Assembly: GCA_052033915.1 (NCBI GenBank)
Contig: JBPOJF010000011.1
Location: 1 to 64,000 of the forward strand
DNA length: 64,000 nt
Reading direction: 5' to 3'
Source of the DNA: CALMZY01 sp052033915
Lineage (GTDB): Bacteria; Verrucomicrobiota; Kiritimatiellia; CAIQIC01; JAGNIJ01
Position 1 is the stretch's first letter, and every line of letters begins with the position of its first letter. Below the pieces are notes generated by a model, which was given only the letters and a program-made list of their open reading frames with translations, ran no database searches and was not told the DNA's origin. The position numbers and the translations under genes were made by a program. Of this stretch, positions 17,261-25,248 are shown piece by piece.

Positions 17261-18826
17261 ATGCGTGTCTGCAGATCCATAGTTGCCGGATTTCTTTTGC
17301 TGTTGGCCCCGGCCCTTTTCGCAGGGGCCAGGCAGGTTCCCATCACCCTCCTTTGCACGACGGACGTTCACGGGCATGTCCTTCCATATCGGGATTCCGC
17401 CAGGGACAGGGATATCGGCGGAATGCTGAAATGCGCCTCGGCGATCGAGGACATCCGCGCGAAAACACCGAATACGTTGTATGTGGATTGCGGGGATCTG
17501 TTCCAGGGCACGGCGGAAAGCTGGCTGACGCGGGGCCGCATCATGACGCGCACGCTCGAATGGTTGCGTTGCGACGCCTGGGTGTTCGGCAATCACGATT
17601 TCGACTGGGGGCTCAAGGCTCTGGCGGACCTGCACGATCAGACATCCCTCAATATGCTTGCCGCCAACCTGTTTGTTCTTCCGGATTCAACCAACCGATT
17701 GGGCAAGGTGAGGCCGTTTGTGATCAAGGAGGTTGACGGAGTTCGTGTGGCGCTGGTCGGGTTGACCACCCCGGGCATCCCGACATGGACGCGCCCGGAA
17801 ATGCTCGGGAATGTCCACTTCAAAAGATCGGTGGACGCGCTCGCCGCCGTCATGCCGTCGGTCCGCGCGGCGCGGCCCGATGTCCTGGTTCTTCTTCTGC
17901 ATCAGGGATACCAGGAACAGGGCGACGACCACGCCAACGAGGTGAACCAGATTGCGCGGAGTTTCCCGGAATTCGATGTCATGCTGGGCGGACATCTTCA
18001 CAGGCCGCTCGCCGGCGCGCGCCTGAACGGCATTCTGTACAGCCAGGCCGGTTACTACGGAAACTGGCTCGGTTGTGTGGAGGTTGTTTATGACACGGTA
18101 CAGAAAAAGGTCGTCAGCAAGAAAGCCGATGCAATCCCCATCGAAGATCGCTACGAGGAGCACCCCGCGCTGACGGAGCTTCTGCGGGCGGATCTGGAGA
18201 AGACGAAATCGTACCTGGGCGAAACGTTGGGATTTGCCGGGACCGGGTTGACGGCGTCGGTCAGCGCGTCCGGCCAGTCGCCGGTTCAGCAGTTGATCTG
18301 CCGGGCGATCACCCGGGCGGCAAAGGCGGAGATTGCCCTGCATGGGATCCTCGCGGAGGAACAGATCGGACCCGGCCCGATTACCCGCGCCGATATCTGG
18401 CGAATCATTCCCTACGAAAACCGGGTGGGGGTGGTGCAGTTGACGTTGGCGGATCTTCGGGAGATTCTGGAGGAAAACGCGCGGCGCGTCGGATCACGCC
18501 ACTTTATGGGGGTCTACGGCCTTTCCTATGAACTGCATCCCAATGCGCCGCCGGGCGAACGCGTGCGGAACCTTCGGCTTGCGGATGGAAGCAAGCCCCA
18601 CGCGCGAAAGCGATTCCGCGTGGCGATGAACAGCTACTCTCTCTCGTCAGGGGGAGATCGTTTTCCCCGGCTGCGTGAGATTGTTGAACGCCCGGAATCG
18701 CGCCTTGAGTTGACCAACATTGACACGCGCTCCGCCGTGGTCGACTATGTTCGCGGACACAATCCGCTGCGAATCGAACCCGGCGCCGGAGTGACGGTGG
18801 TTCGCGGAGGCGCGTCAGAGCGCTGA
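17261..18826 (+). CDS. Exported 5'-nucleotidase / UshA-family metallophosphoesterase
   Basis: 521 residues with a signal peptide (MRVCRSIVAGFLLLLAPALFAG). The metallophosphatase half carries the metal-ligand motifs TTDVHGHVLPY, DCGDLFQG, GNHDFDWG, LLLHQGYQE and GGHLHRP; the C-terminal substrate-binding half has IIPYENRVGVVQLT and MNSYSLSSGGDRFP. The family hydrolyses nucleotides or related phosphoesters in the periplasm. The ATG at 17261 begins the signal peptide. Just downstream, 18841-18924 contains a degraded copy of this protein's C-terminal segment. Confidence 0.9.
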   Translation: MRVCRSIVAGFLLLLAPALFAGARQVPITLLCTTDVHGHVLPYRDSARDRDIGGMLKCASAIEDIRAKTPNTLYVDCGDLFQGTAESWLTRGRIMTRTLEWLRCDAWVFGNHDFDWGLKALADLHDQTSLNMLAANLFVLPDSTNRLGKVRPFVIKEVDGVRVALVGLTTPGIPTWTRPEMLGNVHFKRSVDALAAVMPSVRAARPDVLVLLLHQGYQEQGDDHANEVNQIARSFPEFDVMLGGHLHRPLAGARLNGILYSQAGYYGNWLGCVEVVYDTVQKKVVSKKADAIPIEDRYEEHPALTELLRADLEKTKSYLGETLGFAGTGLTASVSASGQSPVQQLICRAITRAAKAEIALHGILAEEQIGPGPITRADIWRIIPYENRVGVVQLTLADLREILEENARRVGSRHFMGVYGLSYELHPNAPPGERVRNLRLADGSKPHARKRFRVAMNSYSLSSGGDRFPRLREIVERPESRLELTNIDTRSAVVDYVRGHNPLRIEPGAGVTVVRGGASER

Positions 18827-18840
18827 CGGGCCGAGGGTGA

Positions 18841-18924
18841 AATCCGGCTGCGCGGCGACTCGAAATGACAGACGTTGACACGTGTCCCGCGGTTGTTGAG
18901 TATGGGCGCGGGCACAACGCATGA
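18841..18924 (+). pseudogene. Vestigial second 3' end of a UshA-type gene
   Basis: Read from 18841, this stretch translates to a tail ending AVVEYGRGHNA, matching AVVDYVRGHNP of the intact gene upstream (18701-18766), with further matches before it (RLEMTDVDT against RLELTNIDT). About two thirds of the residues agree, although the DNA has diverged mostly at third codon positions. The remnant ends in a TGA that overlaps the ATG of the following gene, as a real coupled gene would. No start codon or catalytic domain remains. Confidence 0.65.
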
Positions 18925-20111
18925 AGATAAGCACGCTGAGTGAGAACGGGGCATGGCATGAGAAGCTTCTGCCGGGCTTTCTTCTCGCTTTTGCCTGGGC
19001 GTTGCCCATCTCCATCTCTCTGGCGCAGCCTCTGATTTTTCTGGCGATTCCGTTCTGGTTGTTTGACATCGTGAGACGCCGGGATACGTCGCTCTTCCAG
19101 TGCCCGTATTTCTGGCCGGTGGCCGTTTTTTCCGTTATCGCGCTGCTCAGCTCCATGTGGGGAGGACGGCCGGAGATCAGCCTGCCGAAGTGTCACCGGC
19201 TTCTGCTCTTGCTGCTCATTTTCATGATGGGGTCGGCCTTTCACCCCGATCGCGCAGGCGGTTGGGAAAAGACGCGCCTCGCGGCGATCCTGTTCATTGC
19301 CGGAATCACGATGCGCGCGGTGTACGATGTGGTTCGTGTCATTGTGCAGGTCGAGAGGGGTGTGCATTTGTACGATACGGGCAACATGCGCGATCCGCAG
19401 ATGTACATGACGGCGCTGTGCCTTCTGATGGGTGCATTCATCGGACGGGGGCCGGTGCGAAAACAGGTTCCGGCCCTGGTTGCGCTGGGACTGAACGCGG
19501 TTGGGCTCATCCTTCATTTCAAACGGGGCGCGTGGTTTTCCTTTCTGCTCGCGGCCGGCCTGATGAGCTGGTGGGCCCGCCGTCGCAGGCTCGTGCTGGC
19601 CGTCCTGCTTTGCGCCGTCGCGATGGGTTTCGTGCCGCAGGTCCGCCATCGGCTTCAGCTTCTCCAGGAGGAGTTCTCCGACCGGCAGGGCGGCAGACAT
19701 GTGCTCTGGACGAAGGTGGCCCCGGCCCTGCTGAAGCAGTATCCCCTGGGGATGGGCTTCAAAGCGACGACGCACGAGGATCTGCGACCCTATGCGAAAT
19801 ACGTTCAGCCCGGCCTGAATCACCTTCACAATAACGCCCTCCAGGTTACCCTCGAAATGGGGACGGCGGGATTGGCGGCCTGGCTGGTCTGGATGATCGT
19901 GACGTTCTGGATGCTCTACAAGGCGTCCTCCGCGAGGACGGGAGAAGCGTCGGCGCTTGCGTTGGGTTCGTTGGGTGCCTTTTGCGCGCTGATGTTCAAC
20001 GGCGTCGTCGAGTACAACTTCGGGGACAGCGAGATCCTCATGCTCCTTTGCTTCCTCATGGGGCTGTCCTGCGTCATTCGCCACAAGCAACAAGCCGAGA
20101 GACGTTCGTGA
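18921..20111 (+). CDS. O-antigen ligase/polymerase-like membrane protein (Wzy_C family)
   Basis: 396 residues with about ten membrane helices. Family landmarks are RGAWFSFLL in a mid-protein loop and the periplasmic loop HLHNNALQVTLEMGTAGLAAW, corresponding to the HN..L...E.G..G motif of WaaL-type ligases. These enzymes join or polymerise lipid-linked polysaccharide at the periplasmic face. The ATG at 18921 overlaps the stop codon of the decayed upstream frame. No other polysaccharide genes are adjacent apart from the nucleotidase, so the substrate is unknown. Confidence 0.8.
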   Translation: MKISTLSENGAWHEKLLPGFLLAFAWALPISISLAQPLIFLAIPFWLFDIVRRRDTSLFQCPYFWPVAVFSVIALLSSMWGGRPEISLPKCHRLLLLLLIFMMGSAFHPDRAGGWEKTRLAAILFIAGITMRAVYDVVRVIVQVERGVHLYDTGNMRDPQMYMTALCLLMGAFIGRGPVRKQVPALVALGLNAVGLILHFKRGAWFSFLLAAGLMSWWARRRRLVLAVLLCAVAMGFVPQVRHRLQLLQEEFSDRQGGRHVLWTKVAPALLKQYPLGMGFKATTHEDLRPYAKYVQPGLNHLHNNALQVTLEMGTAGLAAWLVWMIVTFWMLYKASSARTGEASALALGSLGAFCALMFNGVVEYNFGDSEILMLLCFLMGLSCVIRHKQQAERRS

Positions 20112-20125
20112 GGAGGTCAATCCCC

Positions 20126-20395
20126 ATGGGTCGTGTCTGGGACATTCCCATTCGGAAGCATTTCATCTCCGTCGTTCCGAAGACGCCGCTCCCAAGGCTT
20201 TACCAGGATCTCTGGCGCTTGAAGCAGGGTGTGTTCCCCGTGACCGACGAGGGCAAGCTGGTGGGCTTGCTGACCGCAGAGGATGTCAGCCGGTATCTGA
20301 TGGTTCAGGCCCTACAGAAGAATTCAAAGGCGGGCGCGTCCGCGCGTCCGCCGGGCGGTCAGCTGTCATCCCGGTTTACCGTTGACCTTGGCTAG
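20126..20395 (+). CDS. Small protein with one CBS motif
   Basis: 89 residues, preceded by GAGGAGG. The core (GVFPVTDEGKLVGLLTAEDVSRYLMVQAL) is a single CBS motif, normally found in tandem pairs that bind adenosyl ligands. VSRYLMVQAL is typical of CBS domains attached to site-2 proteases or transporters, so this could be the stub of a larger gene, or a small regulator that dimerises to build a full CBS pair. Its last 30 bases overlap the 3' end of the convergent CCA-adding enzyme gene. Confidence 0.65.
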   Translation: MGRVWDIPIRKHFISVVPKTPLPRLYQDLWRLKQGVFPVTDEGKLVGLLTAEDVSRYLMVQALQKNSKAGASARPPGGQLSSRFTVDLG

Positions 20396-21727
20396 CTCCG
20401 ACTTGAGCCACGCCAGCAAGGCGTCCCGGTCCGTGAAACGGCCCTCCAACTGCGCCTCATAGGCCTTCCGGTACCACGTCCCGACCGCCGGGCCTTCCGG
20501 TATGCCGAGGGACAAAATATCGCCGCCCCGGATCCAGGCAGCCGGCAATACCGGCTCGTTCTTCAGTGCCTCGATAAACGCCTCCAGGAATTCGTGATTC
20601 GAGAGGTCGCCGTGACTGCTGAGACAGTCGAGCCGGTGAAGTTCGAGTTCATCGGGAAACGTCGGCGCGCCGACAAATTGCCGCAACGTGGACCTCCTCA
20701 TGTTCCGGACATCCATGAAGCTCATGTGATTGCGGATACACTGCACCGCGGCATCGATGTCGCGGTTGGGAAGCTTCAGGCGCTTCAGAATTTGTTCCGC
20801 GATTTCGGCGCCGGTTTTTGCATGGCCGTGAAAACGCCAGCGCCGGGACCCGTCGGGCTCGACCGCATAACTCGCCGTGGCGGGCTTGCCCACGTCGTGG
20901 AGAAGGACGGCGTACGCCAGGGGAACCGACGGACGCGTCATGGCGTTCAGCATCAGGACGGTATGAGTGAAGACATCGCCTTCGGGATGAAACTCGGGAG
21001 GCTGTTCCTGGCCGATCATGCGCTCGACCTCGGGCAGGATGAACTTCAGGAGCCCGGCGTCGTTGAGCAGCTTCAGCCCGTCCCCCGCGCGCCTCGATTC
21101 CGTCAGCAGCCGCGTGAGTTCCTGCCGGATCCGTTCCGCGCTGATGTCCGTGATGCGGGGTGCCATATCGCGGATCGCGGAGAGGGTTGCGGGATCAACG
21201 GTAAATTCGAGGACCGAGGCGAGGCGGATAGCCCGCAACATGCGCAGGGCGTCTTCGGCAAAACGCTCCCCGGGTCGGCCGATGGCGCGGATCACCCGCG
21301 CCTCAATGTCTTTCTGCCCGCCGACGTAGTCGATGACGATTTCTTTTAGCGGGTCGTAAAAAAGGCCGTTGATGGTGAAATCGCGGCGGCGGGCATCCTC
21401 CTCCGCGCTGGTGAACACGACGGATGTCGGGTGGCGGCTGTCCTCGTACGAGACGTCGCGCCGGAACGTAGCGACATCGTGCGGTTCGCCGTCGATGACG
21501 ACCTGCACAACGCCGAAATCCTTTCCCACGGCCAGCGCCTTCGGAAAGAGGGCAAGGATCTGGTCGGGAGTGGCGTTCGTGGCGACGTCGTAATCCTTCG
21601 GCGTGCGCCGCATGAGCATGTCGCGCACGCAGCCTCCGACCCAGTAAGCGTCGAACCCTTTGTCTTTCAGGCGTTGTACGATGGCGAGCGCGGTCCGCCT
21701 GTTGTTTGTGGAATCAGAATCGCTCAT
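20366..21727 (-). CDS. cca: CCA-adding enzyme / tRNA nucleotidyltransferase with HD domain
   Basis: 453 residues. The class II nucleotidyltransferase head has YWVGGCVRDMLMRRTPKDYDVATNA with the DxD metal pair, then RRRDFTINGLFYD and RFAEDALRMLRAIRLA. A C-terminal HD phosphohydrolase-type domain follows (LLHDVGKPAT, RNHMSF). It repairs or adds the 3' CCA of tRNAs, or could be a poly(A) polymerase of the same family; sequence motifs alone do not separate the two. Start chosen at the ATG at 21727, where conservation begins; an upstream in-frame codon at 21814 adds an unconserved stretch. Confidence 0.9.
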   Translation of the reverse strand: MSDSDSTNNRRTALAIVQRLKDKGFDAYWVGGCVRDMLMRRTPKDYDVATNATPDQILALFPKALAVGKDFGVVQVVIDGEPHDVATFRRDVSYEDSRHPTSVVFTSAEEDARRRDFTINGLFYDPLKEIVIDYVGGQKDIEARVIRAIGRPGERFAEDALRMLRAIRLASVLEFTVDPATLSAIRDMAPRITDISAERIRQELTRLLTESRRAGDGLKLLNDAGLLKFILPEVERMIGQEQPPEFHPEGDVFTHTVLMLNAMTRPSVPLAYAVLLHDVGKPATASYAVEPDGSRRWRFHGHAKTGAEIAEQILKRLKLPNRDIDAAVQCIRNHMSFMDVRNMRRSTLRQFVGAPTFPDELELHRLDCLSSHGDLSNHEFLEAFIEALKNEPVLPAAWIRGGDILSLGIPEGPAVGTWYRKAYEAQLEGRFTDRDALLAWLKSELAKVNGKPG

Positions 21728-21891
21728 AAGACGCGGGATCGGTTCAGGCCGGCAATCTCCAACACGATGATTCTTTACAGCTTGAACTCTAGGCAACGGG
21801 TTTATGCCGCGCAACCAATTAATGGGAGCGCCCGCATGACTCTTGAAACAGGCCCAAAAAGCCGTATGCTTCTGCGTACGGGAGACCCATC

Positions 21892-22419
21892 ATGATCAAA
21901 AAAACCGGACCGTTCCTCGCCTCCTTGCTCATCCTGCTTTCCGCCTGTACTCCGCCCGGCGGGGAGCCTGAGAAACAAACACCGGCGCCCTCGGGGGAGA
22001 CCGCTTCTCTGGATTTCACGATCCAGAATCTGGTCAATCCCGGCGAGCCCCTGTCGCTCGTGTCCTACAGGGGCCAGGTTGTTCTGCTCGATTTCTGGGC
22101 CACCTGGTGCCCTCCGTGCCGATATGAACTGCCCGCCCTGAACCGGCTGTATGGCGAGTTGAAACCGAAGGGGTTCGTGGTTGTGGGGCTGACGGTGGAT
22201 GACGGACCCGCCGTGCAGGTGGCCCAGGCCGTGGGCAAATTCGAGCTGTCCTACCCGGTCGGATTGGCCGGCCGCGATATCCAGCAGGCGTACGGCGGCA
22301 TTCGTGCGGTCCCCACGAAGTTCCTTCTGGACAGGAACGGCAACGTGGTGAAGCAATATCAGGGCGTTGTGCCTGAAGATCAGCTTCGAGCGGATGTCGA
22401 GGCCGTGCTGGCCCGCTAG
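21892..22419 (+). CDS. TlpA/ResA-like thioredoxin lipoprotein
   Basis: 175 residues. A lipoprotein signal peptide ends LLSACTPP (lipobox Cys near residue 19). The thioredoxin fold contains WATWCPPC with Cys73 and Cys76 and the cis-proline AVPTKFLLDRNG. Such membrane-anchored periplasmic thioredoxins reduce disulfides in apocytochromes or other exported proteins. The gene ends nine bases before dsbD, so electrons for it probably come from that neighbour. Confidence 0.9.
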   Translation: MIKKTGPFLASLLILLSACTPPGGEPEKQTPAPSGETASLDFTIQNLVNPGEPLSLVSYRGQVVLLDFWATWCPPCRYELPALNRLYGELKPKGFVVVGLTVDDGPAVQVAQAVGKFELSYPVGLAGRDIQQAYGGIRAVPTKFLLDRNGNVVKQYQGVVPEDQLRADVEAVLAR

Positions 22420-22428
22420 AGATTTTCC

Positions 22429-24015
22429 ATGCGAATGTTCCGCATTCCTGCGCTGCTCGCGTTCCTCGGTGTTGCGTTGCCTGTGGTCTCATGGGCTGCA
22501 AGCCCGTTTTCCGTCGATGCCGTCATGGAAACCCGCGGCGCAGCGCCCGTTATCCGCGTGGATTTCAAAGTGCCGGCCGGCCATTTCTTGTATGCCGACG
22601 ATGTGAATATCGAGGCTTTAGAATCAACGCTTGTCCCGGTCAGCGTGCCGGATCCAAAAACGGTTTTCGACAAGTTCAGCGGCGAGAACAAGAGGGTCTA
22701 TGGGGACGACTTCTCGTCCATCTACAGGCTGGCGGCGGCGTGCGATCCCGTGAATGTCACGGTGAGTTTCCAAGGGTGCAGCGAGACCCTGTGCTTCTTC
22801 CCGGAAAGCAAAACCTTTACCCTGAGCGCAGGCCAATCCGCCGGCGGGGAAGCGGCGTCGGCCACTCCGGGGACGGCGCAATCCTCCGACGATTGGAAGA
22901 CGCGGCTCGGCGATTTCGATGTTGTCGGCAGCGAAACCGGATATCTGAACACGGACAAGTTTCTTGCGTTCCTGGACAGTTCGTTGTCCGGCGGCGGCAA
23001 GACGGACGACGCGCTTTCCCGGTTCCATCGTCACGGCGCCCTGTTAACGATTCTCCTGATTCTGCTTGGGGGATTGGCGTTGAATTTGACGCCCTGCGTG
23101 CTGCCGCTGATCCCGATCAATCTGGTCATCATCGGCGCGGGCGCGAAGGCGGGATCGAAGGCGCGCGGTTTCGCGCTGGGCGGAATGTACGGGTTGGGCA
23201 TGGCCATCACGTACGGCATACTCGGGCTCGCGGTTGTTCTGACCGGCTCCAAGTTCGGCGCGCTCAACGCGTCGATGTGGTTCAATGCGGTCATTGCGGT
23301 GGTCTTTTTTCTTTTGTCGCTGGCGATGTTCGATATCATCACGATCGACTTCACCCGCTTTCAGGGCTCGACCGTTCCCGGCGTGAACAGGAAGGGCCGC
23401 TTCGCGGCCGTGTTCATCATGGGCGCCGTATCGGCCCTGCTGGCCGGCGCGTGCGTCGCGCCGATGGTGATTTTCGTGCTTTTGCTGGCGGGCGCCCTCT
23501 ACGGGAAGGGCATCGCCCTTGGGCTGTTTCTCCCGTTCCTCCTCGGGTTCGGCATGGCCCTGCCGTGGCCCTTTGCGGGCGCCGGGCTGTCCTTCCTGCC
23601 GAAACCGGGCAAGTGGATGACGTGGGTGAAATATGCCTTTGGAGTCATCATCCTGGCCGCCGCGACTTACTATGGATACGAGGCGTACCGGATCTACCGG
23701 GCCGACAAGCCCGCGCCGTCTTCCGGGGTCGAAGCGCCGCCGCAGGCGTCCGATGCTGCCCTCGCTGAAGGACTGAGCCGCGCGCTGGAGGAGGGGAAGC
23801 CGGTCTTCATCGATTTCTGGGCGACCTGGTGCAAGAACTGCATCGCGATGGACAAAACAACGTTCAAGGATCCCGCCGTGCGGCAGAGACTGGAAGAATT
23901 CGTCGAGATCAAGTATCAGGCCGAAAGGCACAATGAGCCTCCGGCGCGGGACGTGCTCGACCATTTCAAAGTCATCGGCCTGCCCGCCTACGTGGTGCTG
24001 ACGCCGAAGAAGTAG
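22429..24015 (+). CDS. dsbD: Thiol:disulfide interchange protein DsbD
   Basis: 528 residues with all three DsbD redox modules. The signal peptide and N-terminal alpha domain carry the cysteine pair in FQGCSETLCFFPESK. Eight or so membrane helices contain the transmembrane pair in LNLTPCVLPLIP and GACVAPMVIF. The C-terminal gamma thioredoxin domain has FWATWCKNCIAMDK. DsbD moves electrons from cytoplasmic thioredoxin to periplasmic acceptors such as the TlpA-like protein encoded nine bases upstream. Confidence 0.94.
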   Translation: MRMFRIPALLAFLGVALPVVSWAASPFSVDAVMETRGAAPVIRVDFKVPAGHFLYADDVNIEALESTLVPVSVPDPKTVFDKFSGENKRVYGDDFSSIYRLAAACDPVNVTVSFQGCSETLCFFPESKTFTLSAGQSAGGEAASATPGTAQSSDDWKTRLGDFDVVGSETGYLNTDKFLAFLDSSLSGGGKTDDALSRFHRHGALLTILLILLGGLALNLTPCVLPLIPINLVIIGAGAKAGSKARGFALGGMYGLGMAITYGILGLAVVLTGSKFGALNASMWFNAVIAVVFFLLSLAMFDIITIDFTRFQGSTVPGVNRKGRFAAVFIMGAVSALLAGACVAPMVIFVLLLAGALYGKGIALGLFLPFLLGFGMALPWPFAGAGLSFLPKPGKWMTWVKYAFGVIILAAATYYGYEAYRIYRADKPAPSSGVEAPPQASDAALAEGLSRALEEGKPVFIDFWATWCKNCIAMDKTTFKDPAVRQRLEEFVEIKYQAERHNEPPARDVLDHFKVIGLPAYVVLTPKK

Positions 24016-24043
24016 GCGTGTTGGAACAAGGACGTGGGTGTTG

Positions 24044-24193
24044 ATGACCACCGGGATCGACCGTCGCGACGGCGCGGTAGACGGGCGAATCGCAAAATCG
24101 CTCCCGGGCCGTTGTCCTCGTTGCAACCGGGCGCTGGAGCGCACGGCCTGTAACTGCGGCCAGGCGATCGCCTGGGAGCCGTTCGAGCGCTGA
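24044..24193 (+). CDS. Predicted 49-residue zinc-ribbon mini protein
   Basis: A short frame from ATG 24044 to TGA 24193 encodes a protein with CPRCNRAL followed by CNCG, a four-cysteine ribbon-like arrangement, in an otherwise empty 290-base gap between dsbD and lexA. AAGGA lies about 11 bases upstream. Small size and no homologue I can name keep confidence moderate; the ordered cysteines argue against chance. Confidence 0.4.
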   Translation: MTTGIDRRDGAVDGRIAKSLPGRCPRCNRALERTACNCGQAIAWEPFER

Positions 24194-24196
24194 TTA

Positions 24197-24241
24197 TCCA
24201 AGCCTTGGAACTTTTTCCGGCCGTTTTTCCAACCCTTGGAA
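24197..24241. repeat. Two copies of a TCCAA-NNC-TTGGA palindrome
   Basis: TCCAAGCCTTGGA (24197-24209, 5-bp arms) and TTCCAACCCTTGGAA (24227-24241, 6-bp arms) lie 18 bases apart upstream of lexA. A third related copy is at 40445-40459. They could be regulator sites or short hairpins; each is bordered by T-runs. Confidence 0.5.
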
Positions 24242-24250
24242 TATTTTCGC

Positions 24251-24278
24251 TTGAAACTGAACTTTAGTTCAGTAATGG
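24251..24278 (+). promoter_or_regulatory. lexA promoter with LexA operator (GAAC-N4-GTTC)
   Basis: CTGAACTTTAGTTCAG (24257-24272) is a palindrome with perfect 7-bp arms and contains GAAC-N4-GTTC, the form of the Gram-positive-type SOS box. It fills the spacer between TTGAAA (24251-24256) and TAATGG (24273-24278), where a repressor would block RNA polymerase, and lies 35 bases before the lexA ATG. Autoregulation of lexA is the natural reading. Confidence 0.75.
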
Positions 24279-24307
24279 TGTATATCAGAGAACAACGGGA
24301 GAATGCC

Positions 24308-24889
24308 ATGCCCAGAACCCTGGATATCAACGATCGGATCGCGAAGCTGCGGCATTTCTATTGGCGGGAGCGCCGCGTGCCGGGCTATGCGGAGATGCTG
24401 AAACTGTTCGGCTACCGGTCCAAGAACGCCGTCTTCGGCCTTCTGAACAAGCTGGCCGAGCACGGTTACATCCGAAAGAGCGGCGGCAAGATTTCGTTTA
24501 CCAGCAAGCTGGTCGGCGCCGTCAAATTGCTCGGCACGGTGCAGGCCGGGTTTCCGTCGCCGGCCGAGGAGGAACTGGCCGACACGATCAGCCTCGACGA
24601 GTATCTCATCCGGCGGCCGGAAGCGACGTTCATGCTGACCGTGCGCGGCGACTCGATGATCGAGGCGGGCATTCATCCCGGCGACATTGTCCTGGTTGAA
24701 AAGGGCATCGCGCCCAAGCCGCACGACATCGTCGTGGCCCAGGTGGACGAAGAGTGGACGATCAAATATTTCATGAAAGACCACGCCGGCGTCCGCCTCG
24801 ATCCCGCGAACCCGAAGTACCGATTCATCCGGCCGAAGCGCTCGCTCGTGATTGGGGGCGTGGTGAAGGCGATGATTAGAAGATATTAA
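24308..24889 (+). CDS. lexA: LexA-type SOS repressor
   Basis: 193 residues. The N-terminal winged helix (RIAKLRHFYWRERRVPGYAEMLKLF) differs from E. coli LexA but keeps the fold. The self-cleavage site is Ala80-Gly81 in VQAGFPSP; the catalytic dyad is Ser116 in GDSMIEAGI and Lys153 in TIKYF. RecA-stimulated cleavage would derepress SOS genes. The stop TAA (24887-24889) is also the first bases of an inverted repeat that borders the following pseudogene. The ATG at 24308 is used because upstream codons would translate through the operator. Confidence 0.93.
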   Translation: MPRTLDINDRIAKLRHFYWRERRVPGYAEMLKLFGYRSKNAVFGLLNKLAEHGYIRKSGGKISFTSKLVGAVKLLGTVQAGFPSPAEEELADTISLDEYLIRRPEATFMLTVRGDSMIEAGIHPGDIVLVEKGIAPKPHDIVVAQVDEEWTIKYFMKDHAGVRLDPANPKYRFIRPKRSLVIGGVVKAMIRRY

Positions 24890-25223
24890 CCACGAAACGC
24901 ACGAAAAAGGGAGAAAATGAATTGGGTTCATGGGGAAGAAAGCTATTCGATCATGGGGGCGTGTTTTGAGGTTTATAAGGAAAAGGGGTGCGGGTTTCTG
25001 AACCCTGTTTATCAGGAATGCTTGGAAATTGAATTTGGACCCCGGAAGGTTCCATTCAAGGCACAACTGTTTTTCCCCCTTTTTTATAAGGGTGTTCCTC
25101 TTAAGCACGCTTATGTGAGCGACAAACCATAAGTTGGGATTGCTCGTTAACTTTTCCCGTTTCCCAAAACTCGAATACGAGCGCATCGTTCTTTAATTTT
25201 TGTTTTCGTGTGTTTCGTGGTTA
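24887..25223. mobile_element. Inverted-repeat-bounded element carrying a GxxExxY pseudogene
   Basis: A 21-base sequence at 24887-24907, core ACCACGAAACGCACGAAA, recurs inverted at 25203-25223 with a single mismatch. The repeats frame the GxxExxY pseudogene exactly. The left repeat starts on the TAA stop codon of lexA. A second, shorter pair with the same core occurs at 59767-59871. No transposase is inside, so this looks like a non-autonomous or passively spread cassette; mobility is inference. Confidence 0.55.
24917..25196 (+). pseudogene. GxxExxY-family protein, internal deletion
   Basis: The first 71 codons (24917-25132) read as the family's N-terminal half: SIMGACFEVYKEKGCGFLNPVYQECLEIEF, then PFKAQLFFPLFYKGVPL. 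The frame then stops at DKP. The family's C-terminal end reappears immediately in another frame (25134-25196): LLVNFSRFPKLEYERIVL, like the usual ending LLINFG..KLE.KR. About 45 residues of the middle are missing, including the part with E-L-K residues. Members have been compared to PDDEXK-type nucleases; this copy cannot be active. It lies inside a pair of inverted repeats. Confidence 0.7.
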
Positions 25224-25248
25224 CCCATCCGTGTCCGGAGACGGGTTT

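Noticed and set aside
20366..20395. Gene overlap of 30 bases as evidence that the CBS mini gene is false
   Set aside because: Convergent 3' overlaps of this size are common, and the CBS motif and ribosome site are clear.
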